A DNA stretch of 64,000 bases. It comes from Aphelenchoides besseyi (Eukaryota; Nematoda; Chromadorea; Rhabditida; Aphelenchoididae). Made by a program: the position numbers and the translations under genes. The notes beneath the pieces are model-generated. The model was not told the origin of the DNA. It made no database searches and saw nothing but the letters and a program-made list of their open reading frames with translations. Each line of letters starts with the position of its first letter. Position 1 is the stretch's first letter. The DNA lies in contig JAMPIQ010000001.1 of assembly GCA_024699855.1 (NCBI GenBank), positions 16,492,001 to 16,556,000 of the forward strand. Reading direction: 5' to 3'. Shown in pieces: positions 1 through 12,500 of this stretch.

Positions 1-852
1 TCACGTTGATAAGCGAAACTGCTGAATTCGCGTTTACCTTTCACGATGCTTATGCGTTTGTTTTAGGGTGTCAGTTATGAGTCTGCTAGCAATGGCAGCT
101 AAGTCGGGGGTTATACGGGCCAAGAATCGAAACGACTTCATGATCATTCAGTTGATTCTAAGTGAGAAGTTGCTCAAAGTTGTTCAAATGAAAGTACGTT
201 GTTGATTCTCCTCATATTCTTTTCGTTCTTTCAGACTGTTCACTTGGAGAAATTCGGATGGAAAGAACGTGGTGTTCATTATCTGTTGCTCGAAGAAGCC
301 ATCTACATGGTCGAGTTGGGGGTTGCGGCCGTTGTTGTGGTGGAGAACGTGAATTCGAATCAGGGAACTCTGTCGTTGAGTCAGCTATTCGGCTTGTTGC
401 CCGTTTTTGGTCTCAGCGTCTTTCAATACGCAGCTTTTCGAATTCTGGCCCGCGAAAACCACCTGTTAAGGAGAACTAGTGGAGAAAAGTGAGTCACTTG
501 TTGTTCTTCTGATTCCAGTTCCAGCGCCAAACTCTACGAGTACGACGTCTATTCAATTCTGCCAAATGTTGGGCCGGTGGTCGACGACAAAGTCCACAAA
601 TGTCGTCTTTTCATTTCACGGTATGTGGTCGAAATTGACTGGAAGAACGTGCGTTATTTTAGCCCTGATCGTAAGCCTTCAGATGAACTTCGACAGCTCG
701 CTGCCGATTCGCATGTTCCAGTGATGTTGGCCGTTGGATCGGCGACTTCCATTCGCTTCGAACGACTTCCCGTACAATCCAGTGGCTCAATTTCGTTGGT
801 TGAAGTTGTGAACAACGCTCAACTGATAGACAACGATGAGCCCGACGACTGA
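1..852 (+). CDS. Unrecognised membrane protein, 3' part
   Basis: I do not recognise the family. The last exons read well. An exon containing a possible start at 77 (MSLLAMAAKSGVIRAK) is joined by short introns to an exon with hydrophobic stretches (VELGVAAVVVVENV and LFGLLPVFGLSVFQYAAF), then to a soluble C-terminus ending LIDNDEPDD before a TGA. The exon at 77 is preceded exactly by a TTTTAG acceptor, and its frame stays open upstream (VSV before the Met). Bases 1-31 are open in a compatible frame and end at a GTTTAC donor, so the gene probably begins outside the window. One intron, 488-517, is only 30 bases. A candidate poly(A) signal AATAAA lies at 930-935. The product looks like a two-or-more-pass membrane protein with a cytosolic tail of about 110 residues. 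Confidence 0.55.
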
Positions 853-1191
853 CCGACCACTCTCGACTTCGAACGCATAATCCCGGCTGTACAAATTAGT
901 TGAATTTCTTTGTTTCCTGTTAAATCGTCAATAAATGAGCTCATTGATTGAGTTCCATTTTTATCGCTCAACGGTCGCTCATTGGCGTTTGCGTGCGCTA
1001 AGAGTCGAATTGTGGTTTGATCGGAGAGAAGTTTCGAGACTAAAAGATCAAAGTTTTTGGCGCACTTTGACAGAAAAAAACAAAAATTCCATTGAGTTGA
1101 CGATAAAAATATTTTTGCGTTTCTTATCATACGAACGTTTTTCAGTTATTTGAAAGATCGAACCAGTGGAAAGTAGGTTGTTTGGCTGAAA
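853..1191. other. Intergenic spacer
   Basis: This stretch holds the 3' end of the membrane-protein gene, with AATAAA at 930-935, and then the presumed promoter of the P450 gene. I see no convincing TATA box, RNA gene or repeat. Confidence 0.5.
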
Positions 1192-3293
1192 ATGGCGATC
1201 TTGATTTTGCTTCTGATTGTTGCTGTAACGTTGGTTGGGTTAGTCGAAAGTCTACTACCGTGCGGTTGAGCTTTTTGTTGTAGGATCGCGTGGCATCGCG
1301 CCGGTTACTGGCAACGACGGGGAATCTCCGGCCCGACGAGTCGTCTGTTCATCGGGGCTTTGGATCGTTTGTATTCTCACACGTATCCGAACTTGTATCG
1401 ATTTCACGATTGGATATGCGAATTCGGGCCCATTGTCGGATTCCAACGCGGTTGGATTAACGGATTGGTGATTGCCGATCCGGAAGCGGCGCGAGAGGTT
1501 TTTGTCGAGAAATTCGAGTATTTTCATCATCGAGATGTGAGTGGATAAGTATTCGGTCGATTCACTTCGTTTAGTTGGCACCACTGATTGGGAATCCCGA
1601 CACTGAACCACGTATTCATTTACTGTTGGCAGGCGGAAAGAGATGGAAACGTCTGCGAGGTAACGAGTGATAAAAACGTTACCGATGGTTGTTTTTAGCT
1701 TTGGCATCGCCTGCATTTTCGTTGTCGAATATGAAGAAGGTAAATAGATTAAACAAGCAATTGAACAGGCTTCCGACAGATTCTGCCGACCCTTGACTAT
1801 TGTGCCACGGAAACGGTTCACTGGTTCGAGAAAGCTCATGCCAAGAGTCGAGACTTCAATGTTACTCCCTATTTCTTTGAGTATACGATGGTGATTACTA
1901 GAAGTAAAAACGTTCATTGAGCTCATTTTAGGACACGATCTGTCGATTGTGTATGGGCCCAGTGGATAACCAACAACACGCTGCAGACTCGAAAGTTCCG
2001 ATGTTTCTTCGGGCTTTCGATGTAGCATTTGGACCGGTGATGCAAGTCAGTTGGATCTTTCCGCCCATTGGAATTGTGATAAAACGAATTGCGCGAAAGG
2101 TTTTTGAACTTCAGAAACACCCTCACTCTCAGATGATTAACTTTTTGTACAAAGTAATTGACGAACGAAAGCAACGACGGGTTAATGTTGGAGAGCGTTC
2201 TTTCAATTTCAATTTGTTTAGGCTGAAGGCGAAATGATCGTGGGAGATAAAGCAGATTTCATTGACATTTTTCTGAACGCCGAAACTGATCAACAAGTAG
2301 AAAACGAACAAACGACTTTCTACGATAAAACGAACGTTCAAGTGAGTTGACAGCTACTGATCGATTCATTTTCTTTGCAGGTTTCAAAACAAATGACTAC
2401 TGAAGAGATCATGATGGCCTGTAATATATTCCTCTTGGCGGGTTTCGACACCACGGCCAACTCATTGTAGGGCCGGTCCCCATTTCTATTCTTAATACAA
2501 TCAATTTATCAGGGCTTTGACTACCTTTTATTTTGCACGATATCCGGAGATTCAAGAACGAGTTTGGCAGGAGATTAGTGAAGTTTGCCGGAATCCGGTA
2601 AGTTTCGATTATGTATTTCATTTCTGTTCGTAGACGCCGACATATGAAGAATTGAGTCGATTAAAATACGTCGAAGCACTGACCAAAGAGGTTCTGCGAT
2701 TCCATCCAATTGCTCAAAGGTAATCAACTGATCGGCTTAAGAGTTTGGTCTATGAACTTTTAGTGCGGTGTCACGACGTTGTATGGTTACAACAAAGTTG
2801 TGTAATGGCTTGTTGGTGGAGAAAGGCACAGATGTGATAGTGGATTTGCTTTCCATTCATTTCGACAAGAAAACTTGGGGCGATGATGCCGAAGAGTTTA
2901 GACCTGAAAGGTGGGTCTCGAAATAGTCGTTAAACTCGGCTTCAGATTTCTACAAGACAAAATCCCAAGTGCTTATTACGCTTTTGGAGGTGGTCCACGG
3001 TAAGTCGTTGCGTCGGATTTGAAGCATTTGTTCTAGGCTTTGCATTGGAATGCGTTTTGCTTGTAAGTTTCAAGTGCCTAATCGTTAACGGGCAGTTTAG
3101 TTCTGGAAGAGAAGCTTTTGCTCGTTTATTTCCTCCGCAAATTTCGAGTTGTGGCAACAGAAAACACACCGGTAAGTTCAACTGCGTACTTGGCGTTTTT
3201 ATCGTTGTACTTCAGAAGGAAATCAAACTGCACGGTATACCGGTTTTGAGTCCCGTCGATGTAACAGTGCGCTTGGAAGAACGTTCAGTTTGA
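1192..3293 (+). CDS. Cytochrome P450 (CYP3-clan, nematode CYP13/CYP25-like)
   Basis: This is a haem-thiolate monooxygenase that would oxidise lipophilic substrates or xenobiotics at the ER membrane. The start MAILILLLIVAVTLVG forms an N-terminal membrane anchor, followed by WHRAGYWQRRGISGP, a typical post-anchor proline-rich hinge of the CYP13/25 group. Later exons carry the I-helix oxygen-binding motif AGFDTT (near 2440), the K-helix ExxR as EVLR (near 2690), the PERF motif (near 2905) and the haem-binding loop FGGGPRLCIG, split by an intron near 3000-3036, with the cysteine ligand intact. The last residues are LEERSV and a TGA. Introns are short, mostly about 40-50 bases. All key residues are present and no break is visible, so the gene looks functional. 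The substrate cannot be inferred. Confidence 0.93.
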
Positions 3294-4627
3294 CTTTGTT
3301 GTTCCGATAAAGACTTTTGATTTGTTTCGATTTTTAAAAATTGTGAAAGCTGAACGTCCGGACATTTCTTATCAATCAGTGCAAAGAGAGATAGGTTGTG
3401 GGCAAAAACTTTTGGTTGTGAATGTGCCGTGTCGTTTGGGCCAAATGTCGAAAGACGATCGGGAACTGCGGTGGCGGAGATCGGCGCCTCACGATCGTGC
3501 CGTTAAATCTGAACGATCAAAAAGCCCCTCGAGTTGCAGGAAAATGCCCGATTCGAAAGGACAAGCGGAACGTCAGTTGGGAGGACGTGAAAGACGACCA
3601 CCGGCCCGCAAGATTTTGAAAACAAAATTTGTGCGTTTTTGCTATCAAAAGTGAACGCATCACCCTACAATCAATGAAGGTTATGTCTCGAATTGAAGTA
3701 CAAATCGAAAAGTTTAACGCTTGAAACTTAATCTCAATGTAATAATTGGGAGTCGAAAAGAGATTTCGATCGTAAAACCTGCGATTTGACCGTAGAGTGT
3801 TTATGAGTTTTTTCTTCTTCTCTCGTTTTGAGGCCGAAGTGCACTGGCCGCTCTTCAACAAACTCCTGTGTTTCGAATGTTGCCGCCTTTTGCTGCCGAA
3901 CATTCCGACGTGCCATCGAATCTCTCCGCCCTCATTCCACTTCATTTCGATCATGACGCAGATGATCGCCCTTTGCTTTTGCCACAACTTTTGTTTTCGT
4001 TTCTATCGTCAATTTTGGAGACTGAAGTCTGTTGAACAACATTTTGTTCATGGAAACTTCAGTCGCTCATTTGGATTCTGCAGTTCACGTACGGTGCAGT
4101 TGATCGATTCGCAGCTTCGAAACAACCGAATTCGCACTCTCTTTTGTCTGTCACCCTCCGTCTGTTCGTGTTTTTTCTTCGATCCGAGAGTGTTGCTTGC
4201 CTTCAGCTACTTCATGGGGCCGCTTTTCACTGCGACTGGACTTCCGGCTTATCGGATCGAAGAGAAACAAGTGGTCTGCAGCCAATTGATCGCGATTTTT
4301 TCTCGGACTCTCGACTTCTTTTTTCTATTTACGTGTTGTGATTACGTAATGGTCACATTCGACTGCTCTGAGACGATCGAATGAACTCGTTTCCAAGTCC
4401 CTTTTCACTTTTTCCACACCGATTACTCTCTACCTGTTCATTCGATTGTCGAATTGAAATCCACTTGGAGGTGGAGAGCGCGAAGACGTGGGTCGTTTTG
4501 TTTGCCAAACTTTCCGAGCTTTCAACAGATGATTTTTTGCGCGATTTTAGTGAGCGAAAAGAAATTTACACCTTTGGCGGAAGGTGTTTTCTTTCTTCTT
4601 CAACTCGCTGATTAGTCGAAAGGAAAG
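3294..4627. other. Intergenic region upstream of twitchin
   Basis: About 1.3 kb between the P450 stop and the twitchin start, containing the twitchin 5' leader and presumably its muscle promoter. Long open frames exist here (for example 3797-4384 on the plus strand), but they are Phe/Cys/Leu-rich, resemble no family I know and lack gene structure. I see no RNA gene or mobile element. Confidence 0.5.
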
Positions 4628-6547
4628 ATGCCGGGCGCGCCACGCTTCACGCAAAAGCCGTCGATTCAACAGACGCCAACCGGCGATCTGTTGATGGAAT
4701 GCGTGCTCGAAGCGGATCCGCAGCCTGAAGTTCGTTGGCATCACGCCGGAACACCGATTTCGCCGTCCAGTCGTGTGACCATAACGTTGGACAAGAAGAG
4801 CGGTTCGATCTACAATGCGATTTTGGTCATCAAAGAGCCAAGTGCAGGCGATGGCGGCGCCTACAGGTTGGTTATTGGCACGAAATGAGGTCGTGAGCAT
4901 TCGCGTTTGCAGATGCACGGCGTCGAATCAGCTCGGAGAGTCGAATGCGAACATTAATTTGAATTTTGCTGGTGAGAACTTCTTTTCAGTTTGCTTAACC
5001 AACGAGTTTGAAGGAACCGAAGAACGAGCGGCAACTCCAAGTGGTAAAGGTCCGACTTTTGTCGGTAAACCACGAATTTTGCCCAAAGATGGTGGTGCCT
5101 TGATTCTGATGGAATGCAAAGTCAAATCGCCACAACGACCAACAGCTAAATGGTCTAAAGATGGAACACCATTGACTATCGGCGGTCTCTATCAAGATAT
5201 TTTCACGGATTTGGGCGACGGTACTTACTTGTTGCAGTTGGAGATTCGAGTGAGTACTTGAATGAGCATATCGCTAAAGCTTTCGATTTTAGCATCCAAC
5301 AGCTAATGAAGCTGGACAGTTTCGGTAAGCGTTTAGTTTTCAATCTTTTCATCAATCATTTTAAGTTGTAACATCAAAAACGATCAGGGAGAAACCAATG
5401 CCAATCTCTCATTGAACTTCCAACAGGACGAAAGCGGACAATCGGAGGTTGCCGAAGGTCGAAGAACTCCGCGTGATTCGTCTCGATCCGGCACTCCATC
5501 ACGCAAACATCGAGATCGTTCGGCCACCCCGTCTCGTCGACACAAATCCAAATCACGTGAAGGATCACCGAAAAAATCCGTTCGCTCTCGGCCCGGTACC
5601 CCGACCGGCGATGAGGGAGCAACACTGCAGCCTGAATCGGCGGCTCAAGCTCGCAAATCCTCGAAAGCGGGGCTCGAGCCAATGGAAGTTGATCAACAAA
5701 GTATGAGGATCGAGTTGTCGGTTAATCTTTAGAGTTTTCAGCGACAAAGCGAAAGAAGAGCGACACGGGACTACCACCGGCACCCAAAAAAGAACGCAGT
5801 CGCAGTCGAAGTCCCGCCCCATTCAAAGACGATCCGACTAAGAAACCACCGGTCGTTACGCAGCAACTTCAATCGCAGGTAAACGCTTTAAAATAGTTGG
5901 ACATAAGAATAAAGCAAACGCCTTAGACGGGACACAATGGCGAGACTTTGCGTTTGGAATGCTCGTTCGACTGCCATTCATCGACTAAAATCACGTGGTC
6001 GAAGTGAGTGAAAAGGTGAACTCCAATCATGTGATGAGCTTTGTTTAGAAACACGACGATCATTCGCGAGTCTTCGGAATACAAAATGAGTTTTGATGGT
6101 CGTGTTGCATCGTTGCAAATTCAAAACTTTTCATCGACAAAAGCCGGCACCTACGAGTGTTTGGCCAAATCGGATTTTGGTGAAGTGAAGACCTCGACGA
6201 ACGTACACTTCGCCAAATCGGAGAACGAATTGGCGAATGAGCAGAAGCAAAAGGATGAGGAAGAACAGCGACGCGAAGAAATTCGCAAACGTGCCGCCGA
6301 TCGCAAAAAAGCGGACGAGGAAAAGAAGTTGGAGGACGAGCGTTTGGCCGAAGAGCGCAAGAAGCGCGAAGCGGAAAAGACTCAGAAACGCAAATCCACG
6401 ACGTTCGCCGATCAAGAAGTTCCGGAAAAGAAGGTGAACGACCGAAACGGGAAACGTTCGTATTTACGCTGTTTTTTTAGGCGGAAGTCGTTCAGAAAGC
6501 GAAACCACGCAAATCGTTGGAAATCAAAGTGCCGGACGTTGAAGACG
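4628..6547 (+). other. unc-22: Twitchin N-terminus: Ig1-Ig3, SR/SP linker, charged helix
   Basis: Ig1 covers about 4634-4975 and Ig2 about 5045-5420. A linker at about 5420-5870 is rich in Arg-Ser, Ser-Pro and Thr-Pro (for example [20 protein letters not shown]), which looks disordered and open to proline-directed phosphorylation. Ig3 covers about 5900-6225. After it comes a long run of alternating Glu/Lys/Arg (about 6225-6440, for example [17 protein letters not shown]) that would form a single charged helix. The layout follows the UNC-22 N-terminus. The last exon of this block ends at a GTGAGT donor near 6547. Confidence 0.9.
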
Positions 6548-9500
6548 TGAGTTTTGTTGGAGACGCAAAAACGACGAAATGATTGAAGACGCAAATTTGT
6601 TTTTGAAACGCAGATCAAATTCCTGCAACGTGAATACTTTGTAGTGTGATCTGTTGATGCATAGCCAAAGAAGCAGCGTGCGTAGCATTCAAATTCACGC
6701 TTCGCGCTTGCGAATCCTCGGCCCTTTTGATTTCGATTTTGTTTTGACATGTTGGCCAAACGAGAAGACGGCCCGCCGGAGAGTATCCGATGACTTCGCG
6801 CGTTTGCGCCAAATCAAAGGTGCGTACCCGATGAGCTAAACGCACGTTTACCACAGGCAGTTTTTAATCCTGTCGGTAATTGCAGAGGGAATGTGCAAGC
6901 CGGATGGAGAAAGATCGTGATTCCACGCTTTGCGGTGTTTTTAATCGAATGGATTAAAAGTCGACCTCTTGACTGACGTACGTTATGATTACGCGAAACG
7001 TGCGAAACTCGGGAATTCGTTCGGATTTCGGAAGTATTGGGTTTGTACTCAAACTTGTGCGCAATTCGACTCGCGATTCTGTTACCACGCAAAGTTGCTT
7101 CTGGTTTCGAATTCGGAATGTTTTTCTTTACAACTTTCGCGTGTTTTGTGCGTTTAAATATTTCAATTTTCTTTGTTTTTATGCTTCGAATCAACTGAAA
7201 ACGCGAAAACACAAATTGGTGGCGATTTGCCACGCGAATGGCGAGTTTTTGAGTCATGAAGCCCGAGACATCGACGGAAGAAGAGAAGCGCAAGAAACGG
7301 CGCCGAAGACGCAGAATTGTGGATCGTGATGGCGGCACGATCGAAGTGGACGAGTGGGTGACAACAAGTGGCGAAGATTCCGACGACAATCAGAAGGCGA
7401 CAACTTCGACGGCTCACGAACAATTCTCGCCGCAACATCGACGCATCTCGAACGCCGCCGCACCCACCAGCTCCACGTCCTCATCGGCCACACATTCCCG
7501 ACGTACCTCGATTGTTTCGGCGACGAGTGCCAGAGCAGCGGCCGAAGCGGCGGAATCGTCGAAACGCGACGTACGATCGTTCATTTTGTCTCGTTTGCCC
7601 GGTGGCGCGGCAAAGGAAAAGTTTCTGCGCGAACTCATCGACTTCGATACGAAACAGGAGGAATTGAATAAGTCGAGAAGCGTCGGAAATCGAAATTTAC
7701 GCAAAATCAGTCCACCGGTTCGTTTTCTTTCTTCTTCTTTTTTGCGTGTGGAACCTTTTTGCTGCGAAGCGTGCAATAAATTTTGCCAAATCAAAAGTGT
7801 CAATTCGAAAAGATTGGCGGCATTTGGTCTCGTCCAAACAAACGATGCGAATGGAATCTCATGGCCGCTTCGGGAATCACATGCTGCGACTTTTGTTTGT
7901 TCGACATCCGAGTTTTACGAGTTTTAATGGGAATTGCGTGGATTAATTTGATTGGAAAAAACTTCAACTGATTGCGCGCGTGACGGAAATTCGATCGCCG
8001 CCTCTTCAAATTCTTTTTGATCGTTTCCGCTGATGAGTTCAAGAGGCTTTGGAGAATCGGATTTTGATACTCTCGAAGACGATCGATCTCGATTTCGGTT
8101 CGCGGACGTGGAAGAGTTTTGGGTCGCGTTCTTCGAATTGAAAACGGCAATTTCTTTTTGGGTGGGAATTCAAAATTCGATCTGTGACGCGTTTCACGTC
8201 GTCGTGGACTCAAGAAAAAACAGTTCATTGGTTTGTCTGCGAAATCGAACTCAAGATTTTTTGCGTAGATCCACAGAGCGTGGGCCAAAGGCGCGGGGGA
8301 TAAGCAGAACGAGTGTTTCCGTACGGTCACAAGTCAAGTGCTCATTCACTCTCTCCTCTTGTCCAACAGTCGCGCAATTTCGAGAGTCTACGTCTTCACG
8401 TTTTTTGTGGAACGGTGCGTTCGGAAAAAGATTTCTACTTTGGTGTTAATGATTAGTCAAAGAGCGTAAGGTCGAGAACGAAGTTTGCGTCTTCAACGAA
8501 AAAGCGTGCGGTTCTTCTTCACGCTTTCCGCTTTTTAAGGTGGGCGACGAGTTGCCGGAATCGGGACTGCGAATCAGTGACGAGCGTCGACGCGAATTGC
8601 TGAAATTTGGCGGCGGTGGCGGATCGGACGACGAAATCACGGAGTCGATTTCCGAGTTGCCGCAATTCGGCAAAAAGCCGACCGGACGCCCATCCGTTCC
8701 TAACACGCCAACAACGCCCACACAGGTTGCTTCTTATTCTCTCTGTCCGTTTGCCGTGAATTCTCGTCGTCCGTTGTCCACCGTTCACGTGTTTAGGCCA
8801 AACCGGAGTCCTTTGTGCGTCAGAAGTCCACGGTAAAATCAACGAGCAGTCCAACGGTGCGTTATGTCCACTAGTCCATTTGAAAGTCTTTGGTTGTTTG
8901 TGTTTAGAAGACGAACGGAACGATGGAAGTAAACGGCGAGAAGAAGAAGGTGGTAAAGAAGCGAGTGGTCAAAAAGAAAACCGCAGCATCGACTTCTGCA
9001 GCTGCCGAAACGACTGGAGACTCCAAATCGGAAGCTGATGCCACGACCAGCAAGGTGTCGATTTGTGTTCATTTTTGTTCCAAACTAATCAGTTCGTTCA
9101 ATCCCAATGTTCTTTTCAGGAAAATGGAATGTCGTTCATTCAAGTCGGACGCAAAGATCTGATTGACGATGCCGACAGAGTAAGTTTTTGTTTCTTTCCA
9201 TTTTTGTCGCCAACTTTCCCATTCTTTCTGTTCAATTTCTTTGCTTATCCTTCTGTCAACTTGACTTGTCTTTCCCGCTTGGTGATAATCGCCATCTTCT
9301 TTTGTCGTCCAATCGAAAGAGATTTAGAATTCGACCAAAGTTCTGGAAGGAAAACAAGTCGGTAATCGCTCTGGTTCGTTACTCCCGCCCAAACAACAGC
9401 AACAACGCAAACCGTCGTCGGGCGGCGAGTCGACGGACACCAGCGAGCGATTGAGTCCGGTGCCTCGACGAAGTAACTCTCAAGTTGCAAGGGTAACTCC

Positions 9501-12500
9501 TCCAATTCTCTTATTCTCACTCATTCATCTCCTTCTCCTCTTATTCTTTGTTGACTTGAACTCATTGAACGGTTTTTCAGAGGCGTTCGAGCGTTGATAT
9601 GCGTCGAGAGTCGTTGGCTGATTTGGAGAAACCATCGACGCCGTTGAAACCAGTTGGCAACACGGGAACACCGGCGCGAATTGTTGAAATTCCCGAGTCT
9701 GTTACTGTTATTGATGGTGGGTTGATGGTTTTTGTGGAAAACTGATCCGAGTTTTTAGGCGAAACCGCGATCTTACGCTGTCGAATCGAAGGCAATCCGG
9801 CGCCAAGTTTCGTTTGGAAAAAAGGAACTCGCGAGATTCTGAATTCGGGTCGAACAAAGGTCTTAACGGACGGAGAGATTGGCCAGGTATCGTTGGTCAT
9901 CTCCAAATGCAAACCACCTGATGAGGGTTCTTATACGTTGACCGTTCGGAATGAGCACGGAGCCGATTCCGTCGACGCAAAACTTCTCGTAACCACTGAG
10001 TCAGGTCTCGATTTTCGAGCAATGCTCAAGAGACGGTAACCGTTCACTCTCGTATCATCGAATAGCGGGGTTTCAGGAACACAAGTGCAGCCGAGAAGTC
10101 AGAAACCGAAGATAAGCCGAAATCGGAAGGCGATCGACGAGCGAGTTTGTTTCCGGGCAAAAAGGAAGAGAAATGGGCCGAACCATTGCCGACGACAATC
10201 AAATTCCAACAGCAAGTGAACAAGATTGCCGAACTAAAGTGCGTCTACTCACGACCAAACGCCAAAATCCGATGGTATAAAGATAACAAAGAAATCTTTT
10301 CTGGTGGTTTAAAGTATCGAATTCTTATCGATAAATCGAAAGTCACGTTGGTGATCAACAATCCGGATGTTGATGACAGTGGAAAATATACTTGTGAAGC
10401 CAATGGTGTGCGAACTCACACTCAATGCACAGTCGATGGTAAGTGAAATGAAAGGAAAAGAACTGACAAATCAATTCAGAACCGCCAATCAAATATCAAT
10501 TCTTGACGCCGCTTCAAAACACTCAAGAAATGTATCGAACCAAACAAGGTATCTTAACTTGCAAAGTGAACAGCGCTCGAGCTCCGTTGGTTTGGTACAG
10601 AAACGGAAAGCCGATTGACGAGTGAGTTTGAATCATAGTTTTTGACTAATCAGCTCTTTAGAAATGATCCACGATACGTCGTTGAAAAAGTAAGTTCAAG
10701 CGAGTAATTACCTCAAATATACGAGTGTTCAGGACGCTGTTGGTCGATTCACAATCACGTTAACAAAAGTCGAGCAGGACGATCAAGGCGAATGGATGGC
10801 AAAGATCACTGATTCGGTTGTCTCCAAATGTCAAGTTTATGTTGAAGAACCGCGTGATACGTTCGTCATTCCGTTGAAATCACAAAGAGCCAATGAACGC
10901 GAATCGGCGACCTTCGAATGCGACGTCAACGACAAAGACATCGAAGTTGAATGGTGGCACGATGGTGTGAAGATTCAAATTGATGGTCGAAGATTCAAAA
11001 CCGAAAAAGCGAATCGAAAACGTCGACTTTTGATTGCCGAGGTTCGCAATGAAGATCACGGTGAATACAAGTGCACAACCAAAGACGATCGAACGATGGC
11101 TCAGCTAATTGTCGAAGCGCTGAACAAGTTCATTACGCCGCTGGTCGACGTGGAGGTCATCGAACGGGACGATGTGAACCTGAAGTGCGAAACCAAAGAC
11201 ACGAAAACTCCGGGAATATGGTCGCGAAATGGACGAATGATTTCGTCGATGCCGGGTGGTAAATTCGAGACTCAGTCGCGTGGTGGTCAACATTCGATGA
11301 AGATTTCGAAGATCGAAATGAACGAGGCGGACGTTTACGAAATTGATGTTGCCGGTCTGCGCGGTTCGTGTCGAGTTAAAGTTCTTGAGGCAGAACGTGA
11401 GTTTCTGGTTTGAGTGATTTTGTCTACGAAGCCTATTTAGGCAAACCGACCGTTCAATGGAAACAACAGAAGATTGAATGTGAAGCGGGAAAAGAGAAGA
11501 AGATCAAAGTACCGTTCGAGATCAAAGGAACACGACGTGGCGATCCGAAACCGGTGCTTTTGCGTAACGGAAAGCCCGTCGATTTGGACAAACTCAAGGG
11601 TCTTGTTGAGGTGGTTATCAACGGTGATGTGGCGGAAATCATCTTCAAAGATCCGAAATGTGCGGATGCCGGCAAATGGGCGTTGGAGTTGCACAACTCT
11701 GCCGGTTCAGCTCAAGCACCTTTCGAATTGTTCATTCGCGACAAACCCAAAACACCGAAAGGACCATTGGAAACGACAGATGTAACGGCTGAAAGCGCTA
11801 AACTCAAATGGAAACCGGCTGATGCAAGTGAGTCTCAGCCAACGAGAGGCTACATTGTTGAGCAACAGTAAGTAGCTATTTGGGAAACGAACTCATGCTC
11901 CGAATTTAAGAGAAGGCCCGAACGGTGAATGGAAGAAAATCGGCGAAACAAAAGTTACCGAATTTGTCGTGAGTTTGTATCAATAAAGCGTTCGATTTAC
12001 TTGAATCTTCAGGCACGTGATTTGAAAGAAAACGGCGCTTACAAGTTCCGAGTTCGCGCCTTCAATGAAATCGGAGTTTCTGATCCGTTGACTGGAGAAC
12101 AGATCTTAGCCCGCAATCCATACAGCACTCCTGGTTAGTTGAATGCTTGAATCGGCTAACGTGAATGAGTTTAAGGTAAACCACGTAACATGGACGCTGT
12201 TGACATTAATGCCGATTCTTTGACTTTGCAATGGAATCCACCGGAATCAGATGGCGGTGCTCCGATTGAGTCTTATATCGTCGAGCGTCGTGATAAATCC
12301 GATAAGGAGTGGAATGTTGTTGGTCAAGTGCCGGCCAAAGGTGCTGGAGCTCATCAACTGGTCGATGACAAAGTTGTTGAGGGAAAGTGAGTTTTGCTTT
12401 GTGTTGCAACGATAAGTTTTGTTCATTTCAGAGAATACTATTATCGAGTCAAAGCTGTAAGTTACCCATGGCTCGTAGCCGAGTATTGATCACGGATTTG

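Noticed and set aside
1255..2028. 257-codon minus-strand frame over the P450
   Set aside because: Antisense shadow of well-supported P450 exons with all catalytic motifs on the plus strand.
3797..4384. 195-codon open frame upstream of twitchin
   Set aside because: Phe/Cys/Ser-rich with no domain, no splice structure and a competing open frame; it reads as chance coding potential in the leader or promoter region.
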